Origin: Alphaproteobacteria bacterium
GTDB lineage: Bacteria > Pseudomonadota > Alphaproteobacteria > Micropepsales > Micropepsaceae
DNA: 64,000 nt
NCBI GenBank assembly: GCA_017307355.1
Contig: JAFKFG010000022.1
Location: forward strand, 1 to 64,000
Direction: 5' to 3'
Shown: one piece after another, positions 16,957-25,770 of the stretch
Position numbering within the stretch: position 1 is the first letter of the stretch
Layout of the letters: each line of letters begins with the position of its first letter
The notes under the pieces: generated by a model
The model's input: only the letters and a program-made list of their open reading frames with translations
What the model was told of the DNA's origin: nothing
Databases searched by the model: none
Made by a program: the position numbers and the translations under genes

Positions 16957-17106
16957 TCAGTGACGCTTGAAATACTGAATTTCGCGCTCGTGCGTCTCAG
17001 CCGCCTTGCGGGTCTTGAAGGTGCCGAGGTTGCGGCGTTTTCCGGTTTTGGGATTTTTCTTGCGCGAATAGAGCCGGTATTCGCCCGAGGCCAGTTTGCG
17101 GATCAT
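16957..17106 (-). CDS. Small basic conserved protein, unknown function
   Basis: A 49-residue, Lys/Arg-rich protein beginning MIRKLASGEYRLYSRKK and ending YFKRH. The pattern YRLYSRKK-Pro-Thr-Gly-Lys-RRNLGTFKTRKAAETHERE resembles the three-stranded, AP2-like arm-binding domain at the N-terminus of tyrosine recombinases, but no catalytic domain follows. I recall very similar short proteins annotated as hypothetical in other bacteria. The ATG at 17106 begins 8 bases after the stop of the GFA gene, so the two are probably co-transcribed. Confidence 0.75.
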   Translation of the reverse strand: MIRKLASGEYRLYSRKKNPKTGKRRNLGTFKTRKAAETHEREIQYFKRH

Positions 17107-17114
17107 GCGTCCTC

Positions 17115-17609
17115 CTACTCGATCCAAAGACCGCGCTTGCGATGCCATTCTTCGATGGAGAGTTTCGGATATTCCCGGAAACGGGCATCACCGCGCCCGA
17201 AATCCGGCTTCACCCAGGATGCCTTGAAGCGCAGCATCAGATGCACCTTGGACGGCGGCACCGGCAGTTTGGTGTCGATGGCCGAAGCGAACGGATGCAC
17301 CAACTCCGGCCATTGCGGATCGTACAGCCACAAGGCGGCCGCACATTTGGAACAGAAATGACGCTGGCCGCTGCTCTTCTCGCAATGACCGCCCTCGCCT
17401 TCGATTTCCGCATGAAAGATGCGGATCGCCTTCCTGCCCTGCACCTTCAAAGTCTTGTAGTCGCCCATCAGATTGATGGCGAAGCCACCGCCGCCCGCGG
17501 TCTTGCGGCAGATCGAGCAATAGCAGAGCTGATACGGGTAAGGCGTGTGGCTCATCACGCTGAAATGCACGGCGCCGCACCGGCAGGAGCCTTCGAGTTT
17601 CATCGCCAT
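17115..17609 (-). CDS. GFA-family (glutathione-dependent formaldehyde-activating-like) zinc protein
   Basis: A 164-residue protein with the GFA/CENP-V zinc fold. The Cys ligands are arranged as CRCGAV near the N-terminus, CYCSICRKTAG in the middle and CSKCAAALW later. The founding member was linked to S-hydroxymethylglutathione formation, but most family members have no proven activity, so the name should not be read as function. The ATG at 17609 has GAGGATG upstream. It is divergent from cutA. Confidence 0.88.
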   Translation of the reverse strand: MAMKLEGSCRCGAVHFSVMSHTPYPYQLCYCSICRKTAGGGGFAINLMGDYKTLKVQGRKAIRIFHAEIEGEGGHCEKSSGQRHFCSKCAAALWLYDPQWPELVHPFASAIDTKLPVPPSKVHLMLRFKASWVKPDFGRGDARFREYPKLSIEEWHRKRGLWIE

Positions 17610-17685
17610 GGAAACATCCTCGCTTCTTCAACGCGCCAGCCACGGGAAGGCTGCGGGCCGCGCCGATCCGTGTCAGGATAGCGTC

Positions 17686-18021
17686 ATGGCCGACGCGTCC
17701 GACACCGGTTTTGTGACCACCACCCTGGCCAGCCGCGACGACGCCCGCCGCATCGCCGATGCGCTGCTGGCGGAACGGCTGGCGGCCTGCGTCCAGTTTC
17801 TGGAAATCGAAAGCCATTATGTCTGGAAAGGCGAGCGGATGGCCGAACCGGAAATCATGCTCCTGGCCAAGACCCGGGCCGAGTTGTTCGACCGGGTCAT
17901 CGCTCGCATCAAGGCGCTGCATCCCTATGAGACCCCGGAAATCGTGGCCCAGAAATTCCACACCGGATTTGCGCCTTATCTGGCCTGGATCGCCGAAAAT
18001 ACCCGCCAAAGCCGGACTTGA
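17686..18021 (+). CDS. cutA: CutA1 divalent-cation tolerance protein
   Basis: A 111-residue trimeric CutA1 protein. The family pattern is plain: FVTTTLASRDDARRIADALL, ERLAACVQF, SHYVWKGERMAEPEIMLLAKT, then HPYETPEIV and the C-terminal YLAWIAENT. The open frame starts further upstream, but the ATG at 17686, with AGGA 8 bases before it, gives the correct family length. CutA has been tied to copper tolerance and protein stability; its molecular role is not settled. Confidence 0.94.
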   Translation: MADASDTGFVTTTLASRDDARRIADALLAERLAACVQFLEIESHYVWKGERMAEPEIMLLAKTRAELFDRVIARIKALHPYETPEIVAQKFHTGFAPYLAWIAENTRQSRT

Positions 18022-18137
18022 ATCCCCGGCAATTCTCCTTGGGAGGGCTTCGCGCCAAAGCCGAAATAGGTGCTATATAGCCGCCGCAACCAGCGGACGG
18101 CGGGATTACGCCGGAAACTCAGCAGTTTACGGCCAGC

Positions 18138-18707
18138 ATGCTTCTCCTGATCGATAATTATGACAGCTTCACCTACAATCTCTTTCATCATCTGGGCGAA
18201 CTGGGCGCCGATGTCCGGGTGGAGCGCAATGATGCCCTATCGGCCGATCAGGCCCTGGCACAGAAGCCGCAAGGCATCGTGCTGTCGCCCGGCCCCTGCA
18301 CCCCCAACGAAGCCGGGATCTGTCTGGAGCTGATCGAAAAAGCGGACGGCCGGGTGCCGATCCTGGGCGTCTGTCTGGGCCATCAGGCGATCGGCCAGGC
18401 CTATGGCGGCCGGATCGTGCGCGCCCCCGAGCCCATGCACGGCAAATTGTCCAAGGTGCGCCATACCGGCAAATCGGTGTTCCGGGGCCTGAACAATGAC
18501 TTCAACGCGGTGCGTTATCATTCCCTCACCATCGCGCCGGACAGCGTGCCGGGCGATCTTGAGGTCACCGCCACCAGCGATGACGGCGTCATCCAAGGCG
18601 TGATGCACAAATCCCACCCGGTCCATGGCGTGCAATTTCATCCCGAGAGCATCGCGTCGGAGAATGGCCACGCTTTGCTCGCCAATTTCCTCGCCCTGAC
18701 GCGATGA
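18138..18707 (+). CDS. trpG: Anthranilate synthase component II (glutamine amidotransferase)
   Basis: A class I glutamine amidotransferase of 189 residues that supplies ammonia for anthranilate (or p-aminobenzoate) synthesis. It has IDNYDSFTYNL, LSPGPCTPNEAG, the nucleophile Cys79 in GVCLGHQAIGQ, and the catalytic His/Glu in VQFHPESIAS. It leads a chain joined by ATGA overlaps to trpD. trpE is not in this window. As in many bacteria the subunit may be shared with folate synthesis. Confidence 0.95.
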   Translation: MLLLIDNYDSFTYNLFHHLGELGADVRVERNDALSADQALAQKPQGIVLSPGPCTPNEAGICLELIEKADGRVPILGVCLGHQAIGQAYGGRIVRAPEPMHGKLSKVRHTGKSVFRGLNNDFNAVRYHSLTIAPDSVPGDLEVTATSDDGVIQGVMHKSHPVHGVQFHPESIASENGHALLANFLALTR

Positions 18708-19714
18708 GCGGGACGTTCGACCTCAAGCGTCTGGCAGAGCATCCCCTGACCGCCGACGAGGCTGCGCATATTTTCGGCGAGATCCTCAGCGGACGCGCCG
18801 AAGACAAGGATATCGAAGCCTTCCTGATCGCGCTTTCCGCGCGCAAGCCCGCGATATCGGAATTCGTGGGCGCGGTGACGGCGATGCGCGCCCAGATGAA
18901 AGGCATCGCCGCCCCGCCTTTGGCGATCGATCTGTGCGGCACCGGCGGCGACGGGCTGGGAACGCTCAATATCTCCACCGCCGTGTCCTTTGTGGTCGCA
19001 TCCGCCGGCGTGCCGGTCGCCAAGCACGGCAACCGCTCCATGTCGTCCAAGAGCGGGGCGGCGGACATTCTCGAAGCCCTGGGCGTGAAGATCGATCTGG
19101 ACCCGGCCAACGCGGAACGGGTTCTCCGCCAGACCGGTATCGTCTTTCTGTTCGCCCAGACCCATCATCCCGCCATGCGCCATGTGGCGGCGGCGCGCCG
19201 CGCCATCGGCAAGCGCACCATCTTCAATCTTCTGGGCCCCTTGGCCAATCCGGCGCTGGTCAAGCGCCAATTGGTCGGCGTCTTCGCGGAAGAATGGCTG
19301 ACACCCTATGCGAAAGCCTTGCAGGCCTTGGGCTGCGAGCGGGCGATGGTGGTACATGGCCGCGACGGCCTGGACGAACTCACCACCACCGACATCACCT
19401 ATGTCGCGACCCTGGCCGACGGGGTCATCACCCGTTCCACAATCGCACCCGAGGATGCCGGGCTGAAGCGCGCCAGCCTCGCCGATCTCAGAGGCGGCGT
19501 GGCGGCGGAAAATGCCAAGGCGCTTCAAGCGCTTTTTGCCGGCGAAGGCGGCGCCTACCGCGATATCGTGCTCTTGAACGCGGCGGCGGCCCTGATGGTG
19601 GCCGGGCGGGCATCGGATATAATGGCCGGCATGGAACTGGCGCGTCACGCCCTGGACAAAGGCGCGGCGCGCGCCAAACTTGAGCAACTGATCGCCGTAT
19701 CGAACGCCCCATGA
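18704..19714 (+). CDS. trpD: Anthranilate phosphoribosyltransferase
   Basis: Transfers phosphoribosyl from PRPP to anthranilate, second step of tryptophan synthesis. The 336 residues match the family length. Motifs: [17 protein letters not shown] (PRPP and metal binding), [21 protein letters not shown] (anthranilate site), and [17 protein letters not shown]. Both ends overlap neighbours by ATGA, so translation is coupled to trpG and trpC. Confidence 0.97.
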   Translation: MSGTFDLKRLAEHPLTADEAAHIFGEILSGRAEDKDIEAFLIALSARKPAISEFVGAVTAMRAQMKGIAAPPLAIDLCGTGGDGLGTLNISTAVSFVVASAGVPVAKHGNRSMSSKSGAADILEALGVKIDLDPANAERVLRQTGIVFLFAQTHHPAMRHVAAARRAIGKRTIFNLLGPLANPALVKRQLVGVFAEEWLTPYAKALQALGCERAMVVHGRDGLDELTTTDITYVATLADGVITRSTIAPEDAGLKRASLADLRGGVAAENAKALQALFAGEGGAYRDIVLLNAAAALMVAGRASDIMAGMELARHALDKGAARAKLEQLIAVSNAP

Positions 19715-20511
19715 GCATTCTCGACAAGATTTCCGCGTACAAAAAAGAAGAAGTCGCCGCCGCCAAGGAACGGGTGACGCCCGCCGAGGTGGAAGCGCGC
19801 GCCAAATCCGCCGCCCCGGTGCGCGGGTTTCGCGCCGCGCTGGAGGCCAAAAAAGCGTCCGGCGAGTTCGGCCTGATCGCGGAGGTCAAGAAAGCCAGCC
19901 CTTCGAAGGGCTTGATCCGGGCCGATTTCGATCCGCCCGCGATCGCGGAAGCCTATGAAGCGGGCGGCGCGGCCTGCCTGTCCGTTCTCACCGACACGCC
20001 TTCCTTCCAGGGCGCGCCGGGATTTCTCACTGCCGCCCGCGACGCCACCCGCCTGCCCGTGCTGCGCAAGGACTTCATGCTGGATGCGTACCAGGTCGCC
20101 GAGGCGCGTAGCTGGGGCGCCGACGCCATCCTGATCATCCTGGCCATGGTCGATGACGGCACCGCCCGCGTCCTGATGGAGGAAGCCGCCCGCTTCGGCA
20201 TGGACGCGCTGGTGGAAGTGCATGACGAAGCGGAGATGGAGCGGGCCGCCAAGCTGGAAGCCCGGCTGATCGGCATCAACAACCGCAATCTCAAGACCTT
20301 CGTCACCGACCTCAATGTGACGCAGAAGCTGGCGCATCATGCGCCCAAATCCGCGCATCTGGTGGCGGAGAGCGGATTGTCCGCGCTCGCCGACCTGAAG
20401 CGCCTGGCCCAGGCGCATGTCACCTCGGTGCTGATCGGCGAAAGCCTGATGCGGCAAAAGGATGTGGAAGCGGCGACGCGCCTTTTGCTGGGCGACGGTT
20501 TTCGGCAATGA
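19711..20511 (+). CDS. trpC: Indole-3-glycerol phosphate synthase
   Basis: A 266-residue TIM-barrel enzyme that closes the indole ring in tryptophan synthesis. Motifs: [16 protein letters not shown] with the catalytic Lys, [25 protein letters not shown] and the phosphate-binding [12 protein letters not shown]. It is not fused to TrpF. It overlaps trpD at its start and moaC at its end by 4 bases. Confidence 0.97.
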   Translation: MSILDKISAYKKEEVAAAKERVTPAEVEARAKSAAPVRGFRAALEAKKASGEFGLIAEVKKASPSKGLIRADFDPPAIAEAYEAGGAACLSVLTDTPSFQGAPGFLTAARDATRLPVLRKDFMLDAYQVAEARSWGADAILIILAMVDDGTARVLMEEAARFGMDALVEVHDEAEMERAAKLEARLIGINNRNLKTFVTDLNVTQKLAHHAPKSAHLVAESGLSALADLKRLAQAHVTSVLIGESLMRQKDVEAATRLLLGDGFRQ

Positions 20512-21296
20512 GCAAGCTTTCGCACCTCGACGCCAAGGGCGCGGCCCATATGGTGGACGTGTCGGCAAAACCGGTGAGCGCGCGCGAGGCGACGGCGGAA
20601 GCAAGCGTTCTTCTTTCCGCCGAGGCATTCGCCGCGGTGATGGATGGGACCGCCCCCAAGGGCGATGTGCTGGCCGCCGCCCGCATCGCCGGGATCATGG
20701 CCGCGAAAAAAGTGCCGGAATTGATTCCGCTGTGCCATCCCCTGGCCATCGCCAAGGCAGCGCTGGAATTCGAGCCTGATCCGTCGCGCCACGCCATCCG
20801 CATCATCGCCACCGTGGCGACCAGCGGGCAGACCGGCGTGGAAATGGAAGCCCTGACCGCCGCGTCGGTGGGCGCTTTGACGCTCTACGACATGATCAAG
20901 GCGGTCGACAAAGGCGCGGTGATCGAACAGGTGCGCTTGCTGGCCAAATCCGGCGGCAAGAGCGGCGACTATAAAGCGTCTCCCCTAAAAACCGCCGCGC
21001 CTTCCGCGGATCGCGCGCGCGCCTCCAAAGCCCGCGCGAAGCCCGCGCCGCTGATGGGCGAAGTGGCGGCACCCCGTCCGCGTAACCACGGCGCCGCTGC
21101 GGAGCAGCGGCGTGAAGCCTTTCGCGCGTTCATGACCTCTCGCCGCCTCAGGCCCACGCTCTGGGCCAAGCAGGCGGGCGTTCCCAGCGGCGAAATTCTT
21201 GGCTTTCTCACCGGCCGCTCGCGGGGCTTTTCGGAAGGCGTGGCGGAAAAGCTGGCGCGCGCGGCGCGCGTGCAAGTCGGCGACATGTTCTCATGA
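20508..21296 (+). CDS. moaC: MoaC (cyclic pyranopterin monophosphate synthase) with C-terminal HTH domain
   Basis: Residues 1 to about 157 are a complete MoaC, the enzyme that forms cyclic pyranopterin monophosphate for molybdenum cofactor: [31 protein letters not shown] and KAVDKG are intact. MoaC normally stops there at about 160 residues. This protein continues with an Ala/Lys/Pro linker (about 158-196) and a roughly 60-residue helical domain; [20 protein letters not shown] to the end (214-262) has the spacing of an XRE-type helix-turn-helix. The frame is open without interruption and ends in an ATGA overlap with moeA, so the extension is real. A regulatory role is inference. Confidence 0.92.
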   Translation: MSKLSHLDAKGAAHMVDVSAKPVSAREATAEASVLLSAEAFAAVMDGTAPKGDVLAAARIAGIMAAKKVPELIPLCHPLAIAKAALEFEPDPSRHAIRIIATVATSGQTGVEMEALTAASVGALTLYDMIKAVDKGAVIEQVRLLAKSGGKSGDYKASPLKTAAPSADRARASKARAKPAPLMGEVAAPRPRNHGAAAEQRREAFRAFMTSRRLRPTLWAKQAGVPSGEILGFLTGRSRGFSEGVAEKLARAARVQVGDMFS

Positions 21297-22354
21297 TCGC
21301 GGTCGAAGAGGCCGTGGCGCGCATCGTGGCGGCGCTGAAGCCTTTGGAAAGCGAGCAGGTTTCATTGGGATCGGCAGCGGGACGGGTTCTGGCCGCCGAT
21401 GCCCATGCCAAGGCGGATCAGCCCCCTTTCGCCGTCTCGATGATGGACGGCTACGCGGTGCGCAGCACCGAGGCCGATGCGGTGCTTGCCCAGGAAGACG
21501 CCCGGCGTGACGGCGATCAGGTCGAGTTCACGGAAATCGCGCGGGCGGGAAAATTCATTCGCCCCCGCGGGCTCGATTTCCAGGCTAATTCTCTTCTGGT
21601 TCCGCAAGACAGACGCCTGACGCCGCGCGACCTTGTCTTGCTGGCAGCGGGCGATCTGGAGCACGTGCCGGTGCGCCGCCGCCCCGTGATCGCTTTCGCC
21701 GCCACCGGCGACGAACTCTCTCGCCCCGGCGAGCCCCGCCGGCCCGGCGGGATTGTGGCATCCTCCGTGTACGGACTGGATGCCATGATCACGCAATGGG
21801 GCGGCCTCCCCAAGGACCTGGGCATCCTTCCCGACAAGCCGGAAGCGATTGCCACGCTGGCGGCAGTGGAATGCGATCTTCTGCTCACCTTGGGCGGCGC
21901 CTCGGTGGGCGAGCACGATCTGGTGCAGGCGGCCCTCGGCCCCAAGGGGCTGGCGCTGGATTTCTGGAAAATCGCCATGCGGCCGGGCAAGCCGCTGATC
22001 TTCGGCCATCTGGGCGCCACGCCCTTTCTGGGCCTGCCGGGCAATCCGGTTTCCAGCATGGTCTGCGCCTTGCTGTTCCTGCGCCCGGCCATCTCCGCCA
22101 TGCTGGGTCTTCCCCCGCAGACACCGCTCAAGCAGGCCCGCCTCGCCGGTTCTTTGCCCGGCAATGACGGACGGCAGGATTATCTGCGCGCGACCTGCGA
22201 ATGGCGGGACGGCGATCTTTGGGCGCGGCCCTTCGCGGCGCAGGATTCCTCCATGCAGAAACTTTTTGCGCAGGCCGATGCGCTGATTATCCGCAAGCCT
22301 CACGCGCCGCCGCTGGAAGATGGAGCGGCGGTAGAGATCGTGCCTCTCGACTGA
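21293..22354 (+). CDS. moeA: Molybdopterin molybdenumtransferase MoeA, with shortened domain II
   Basis: Inserts molybdenum into molybdopterin. At 353 residues it is shorter than the usual roughly 400. Present are [12 protein letters not shown] (45-57), [20 protein letters not shown], the MPT-binding [11 protein letters not shown] and [10 protein letters not shown]. However, residues 57-61 jump from MDGYAVR straight to ADAVLAQED; the segment that normally lies between (ending in TGAPVPEG-type sequence) is absent, about 40 residues. The reading frame is intact on both sides. It may be a divergent variant, a deletion, or an assembly fault. Confidence 0.9.
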   Translation: MIAVEEAVARIVAALKPLESEQVSLGSAAGRVLAADAHAKADQPPFAVSMMDGYAVRSTEADAVLAQEDARRDGDQVEFTEIARAGKFIRPRGLDFQANSLLVPQDRRLTPRDLVLLAAGDLEHVPVRRRPVIAFAATGDELSRPGEPRRPGGIVASSVYGLDAMITQWGGLPKDLGILPDKPEAIATLAAVECDLLLTLGGASVGEHDLVQAALGPKGLALDFWKIAMRPGKPLIFGHLGATPFLGLPGNPVSSMVCALLFLRPAISAMLGLPPQTPLKQARLAGSLPGNDGRQDYLRATCEWRDGDLWARPFAAQDSSMQKLFAQADALIIRKPHAPPLEDGAAVEIVPLD

Positions 22355-22358
22355 TATG

Positions 22359-22385
22359 AAAATGGCGGCCAGGGGCCGCCATTTT
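22359..22385. terminator. Bidirectional terminator after moeA
   Basis: A perfect 12-base inverted repeat, AAAATGGCGGCC-agg-GGCCGCCATTTT, sits between the convergent stops of moeA (22354) and the small secreted protein (22387). A T-run closes it in each direction, so it can terminate both the trp-moa operon and the opposing gene. Confidence 0.9.
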
Positions 22386-22386
22386 C

Positions 22387-22668
22387 TTACCGAGGCTCTG
22401 AGAAACTGAGCCAGATGCCGTTGCGCCAATAGCCACGGCCTTCATGGTCGTGCCAGCGATAGCGGCGGTGATCCCGGTCGCGCCAGCGCCAATTGTCGTC
22501 ATGCACGACCACGCCGAAACGGGGACGATAATTGTAGCGCTCGCTGGTGTGCCAGCAATCGCCCGCGCGATTGCACACAATATACGCAGAAGCCGTGGTG
22601 GCTGTGCCCGCAAGAGCCGCAACGCCGATGATGGCTGCCGCCGCACCCTGCAACATCAGTTTTTTCAT
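22387..22668 (-). CDS. Small secreted protein rich in Trp, His and Arg
   Basis: A 93-residue protein starting MKKLMLQGAAAAIIGVAALA with a clear signal peptide cleaved after TASA. The mature part begins YIVCNRAGDCWHT, holding two Cys that could pair in the periplasm, followed by a WRWRDRDHRRYRWHDHEGRG region full of aromatic and basic residues. GGAGA lies before the ATG at 22668; the longer open frame upstream lacks support. I recall similar YIVCN...GDCWH proteins as hypotheticals in alphaproteobacteria. Function unknown. Confidence 0.8.
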   Translation of the reverse strand: MKKLMLQGAAAAIIGVAALAGTATTASAYIVCNRAGDCWHTSERYNYRPRFGVVVHDDNWRWRDRDHRRYRWHDHEGRGYWRNGIWLSFSEPR

Positions 22669-22782
22669 GATCTTCTCTCCGGTTCTGAGGGCGTTTCTGC
22701 CGCCTCCGGGAGAGAAAACACCCGACCCCGGGCGCATGTTCCGCGGCCATTTTGTGGCAATCACTGGCCGCTGTACTGGCCG

Positions 22783-22811
22783 TTGACGGGATTTGGGAAC
22801 TAAAGTAGAAC
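22783..22811 (+). promoter_or_regulatory. lexA promoter with LexA (SOS) box
   Basis: The alphaproteobacterial SOS operator appears as GAAC-TAAAGTA-GAAC at 22797-22811 (reverse complement GTTC-N7-GTTC). A -35 TTGACG (22783-22788) and a -10 TAGAAC (22806-22811) are 17 bases apart, so the box covers the -10. LexA therefore represses its own gene. The same 15 bases recur at 49542-49556. Confidence 0.88.
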
Positions 22812-22901
22812 GATTCTCGATGTTTCGGCTTTGTTCGCAGTGATTTGCGCGCAAATCCTGGGGAAATCTTGCCGGCCTTGTCCGGTTGAAAGGGGATCGC
22901 G

Positions 22902-23639
22902 ATGCTGACCCGCAAGCAATATGAGCTTCTGCTCTTCATCCATGAGCGTATCCGCGAAACCGGCATCCCGCCCTCTTTCGACGAGATGAAGGAGGCGCTC
23001 GATCTCAAATCCAAATCCGGCATTCACCGCCTGATCACGGCGTTGGAGGAACGCGGATTCCTGCGCCGTATGGAAAAGCGTGCCCGGGCTTTGGAAGTGA
23101 TGCGGCTTCCCGACAACATGGCGGAAACCGCCCGCCCCGCCACCACCCGCAGCCAGGCACAGCGCATCATGCCGTCGGTGCGTCACGGGCGCACCGAAAC
23201 CCGCGCACCGGATCCGCGCAACAGCGCGCCGCGCCGCGCCATGGGCGACAGCGAACATGCCGTCAATGTTCCTCTGGTGGGCCGCATTGCCGCCGGCACG
23301 CCGATCGAAGCCTTGCAGAATCGCATTGCCGACGTGCCGGTTCCCGGCGGCATGATCGGACGCGGCGATCATTACGCCTTGGAAGTGACCGGCGATTCCA
23401 TGATCAATGCCGGCATTCTGGATGGCGACACGGTGATCATCCAGGAAGCCGACAGCGCCAATACCGGTGAAATCGTGGTGGCGCTGGTGGATGACAATGA
23501 AGCGACCTTGAAGCGCCTGCGCCGGCGCGGCGATTCCATCGCGCTGGAAGCGGCCAATCCCGCCTATGAAACGCGCCTTTATGGCGCCGACCGGGTCAAG
23601 GTACAGGGCAAGCTGGTGGGACTGATCCGCCGCTACTGA
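22902..23639 (+). CDS. lexA: LexA SOS repressor
   Basis: A 245-residue repressor and self-cleaving protease. The N-terminal winged helix is [20 protein letters not shown] ... [20 protein letters not shown]. The cleavage site is Ala131-Gly132 in GRIAAGTP, and the catalytic pair is Ser166 in GDSM and Lys204 in TLKRL. The linker of about 50 residues is long, as in alphaproteobacteria. The promoter carries its own operator. The last 7 bases overlap the convergent end of comEC. Confidence 0.97.
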   Translation: MLTRKQYELLLFIHERIRETGIPPSFDEMKEALDLKSKSGIHRLITALEERGFLRRMEKRARALEVMRLPDNMAETARPATTRSQAQRIMPSVRHGRTETRAPDPRNSAPRRAMGDSEHAVNVPLVGRIAAGTPIEALQNRIADVPVPGGMIGRGDHYALEVTGDSMINAGILDGDTVIIQEADSANTGEIVVALVDDNEATLKRLRRRGDSIALEAANPAYETRLYGADRVKVQGKLVGLIRRY

Positions 23640-25687
23640 ATAGGTTGCGCCATCACCCAGGGCCGCATGCCGCGCTGCTGGTTCACGCTGGCCGCGCGCA
23701 AGGGTGAAAACGCGATCGCATAGCCGCCGCCATCCGCGATTTGCTGCGCGCCCAACGCCAGGCGCGGCTTTGGGCAAGACGTCAGAGGTGCCGCGCTCAC
23801 CACGATATCAGCCTGGTCGCAATCCGTGTCCAGGGCTTCGGGGCGCGACGACAGAGCGATCAAAAGCCCATCTTGCTTTGCCACGCATCCCAAACCGTCG
23901 CAGCTGAGAGACATGCCGCCGACCGCATCCTTCCAATCGCGGCCGTCGCCGTCGCGCAGCAGCCAGCGCGTGGCGGCAAACCGGTCCTTGGGCGAATGCG
24001 GAAAATGAAGCAGCCCATCGGGACCCCGCAATGCCATGGTTCGCGCGTCGGATGCGATCAGCATGTCGGGGCGCGGCGCCATCAGCGCCAGGACGATGCC
24101 CGCCGCCACCGGCACAAATCCCCACCAGCGCCAGTTGAGCCGCCACAGCAGGATCCACAATCCGCCCAAGGTGATCGACACCAGCGCGACAAGCGGAAAG
24201 GCCGGCGTCACCGTCACCGCGCCGGGCAGGCCGGAAACGAAACGCCCCAGCCGCAGCATCCCGTCGATGCTCCAGCCCATCAGTTGCAGCGGCGCATGTT
24301 CCAGCCCGAACGGCATCGCCGCCACGCTGAGCGCGGCGGACGGCATCGTCACCAGCCCCATCAAGGGCATCGCCAGCAGATTGCCCAGCACCGCGTAATG
24401 CGTGGCGCGGCCGAAATAAAACATCGCGAACGGCAAGGTGGCGAGGCTCGCCACCAGGCTGGTCATGGCGATGCCGCGAATGTGACGATAGAGCCAGCCC
24501 CGGGGAACCAGGCGGACGCGGCGCTGCTCCCATTCGGCCACCGCGACCAGGCTGGCGACCGCGGCGAAGGACATCTGAAATCCCGGCTCGGTGATCGACA
24601 CCGGGCGGAGGAGAAGCAGGATCACTGCCGCCAATCCTAGGGAGCGCATCGACAACGCCGGCCGGTCCAACAGGATCGCCAGGAGCATCATCGCCAGCAT
24701 CACGAAAGCGCGCGTCGCCGATGCGGATGCGCCGCTGATCACGATGTAAAATCCGGCCGCCAGGATGGAAACGGCGGCCGCCCATTTCTTGATGGGATAG
24801 TTCAGTGCCAGGGCCGGTATCGCCGCCAGCACGGCGCGCACCAGCCAGAACAGTCCGGCCCCCACCAACGCCATGTGCAGTCCCGCGATGGCCAGGACAT
24901 GCGCCAGCCCCGCATCGCGCAACGCCGCTTCATCCTCCGGGTCGATGCCGCCGCGCTCGCCGGTGATGATGGCGGTGGCGATGGCACCTTCGCTCTTGGG
25001 CAATTGCGCCCGGATCCGCTGGGTCATGCGGGCGCGCAGATCTTCCACCCATGTGGTCAACCGGCCCCATGGCCCCGGCGGATGTGCCAGGGGCGTGGGC
25101 TGGGCCGCGCCAAAGGAAAAGCCGGTGGCGCCGATCCCGGCAAAAAAAGCCGCGCGGCCGAAATCATTGTCGCCGGGCGTGGCGGGACCGGGCGGCGGCA
25201 TCAGCTGTGCCGTGAGGCCCACGCCCTGCCCCACCCGAAGCTGCTCCCCGCCTTTCTGGATCAGGATCCTGGCCCGGGCGGGCGGATCGGGAAGCCGGCC
25301 GGAACGGACCTGATCCAGGATCACGCGCAGGCCCTTGCTGCCCCAATCCAGCCCCGCCACCCGTCCCGTCAGATGGGTGATCATGGGCTTGGCGAGCACC
25401 GGCGCGGCCACCCGCATTTCCTGCAGCTTGGCGACGGCAAATCCCAAGCTCAGCGCCGCCGCGATGCCCAGGCCGGCGCGCATCCAAATGCCATGGTCGC
25501 GCAAACCCGCTGCGGCAAGGGCCGCGAACAAGGCCAGGGCCGCCCACCCAGCCCATGGGGGCGGCTCGACCGGCGCCGCGAAATAGAGCGCCATGCCCGC
25601 GCCCAGCGCCACCGGCAGCCACAGCGGCCAGCGATGGCGTTCTTCCAGGGCCGACCGGCGCAGCCCGTCCGAAAGGGCGGCAGGCAT
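23633..25687 (-). CDS. comEC: ComEC/Rec2-family DNA-uptake membrane protein
   Basis: A polytopic inner-membrane channel protein (684 residues from the ATG at 25687; a GTG at 25741 is an alternative that would leave only 29 bases to gltX). The DUF4131 region precedes the Competence domain, seen in [46 protein letters not shown] and [10 protein letters not shown]. Classical ComEC ends with a metallo-beta-lactamase domain; here the last about 150 residues keep only a degenerate remnant without an HxHxDH motif. Transport of single-stranded DNA is the family role. It converges on and overlaps lexA by 7 bases. Confidence 0.88.
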   Translation of the reverse strand: MPAALSDGLRRSALEERHRWPLWLPVALGAGMALYFAAPVEPPPWAGWAALALFAALAAAGLRDHGIWMRAGLGIAAALSLGFAVAKLQEMRVAAPVLAKPMITHLTGRVAGLDWGSKGLRVILDQVRSGRLPDPPARARILIQKGGEQLRVGQGVGLTAQLMPPPGPATPGDNDFGRAAFFAGIGATGFSFGAAQPTPLAHPPGPWGRLTTWVEDLRARMTQRIRAQLPKSEGAIATAIITGERGGIDPEDEAALRDAGLAHVLAIAGLHMALVGAGLFWLVRAVLAAIPALALNYPIKKWAAAVSILAAGFYIVISGASASATRAFVMLAMMLLAILLDRPALSMRSLGLAAVILLLLRPVSITEPGFQMSFAAVASLVAVAEWEQRRVRLVPRGWLYRHIRGIAMTSLVASLATLPFAMFYFGRATHYAVLGNLLAMPLMGLVTMPSAALSVAAMPFGLEHAPLQLMGWSIDGMLRLGRFVSGLPGAVTVTPAFPLVALVSITLGGLWILLWRLNWRWWGFVPVAAGIVLALMAPRPDMLIASDARTMALRGPDGLLHFPHSPKDRFAATRWLLRDGDGRDWKDAVGGMSLSCDGLGCVAKQDGLLIALSSRPEALDTDCDQADIVVSAAPLTSCPKPRLALGAQQIADGGGYAIAFSPLRAASVNQQRGMRPWVMAQPIQ

Positions 25688-25770
25688 CGGCCAGGACCGG
25701 CTGGGGGATCGCCGCAACTGGAAAAGCAGGCCTGTTCTCACCGGGGACCGTTTGCTAAACGGTCGCCACC

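Noticed and set aside
18022-18137. Tryptophan attenuator before trpG
   Set aside because: No short leader frame with tandem Trp codons and no terminator/antiterminator pair is visible; only a TATATA-like -10 candidate.
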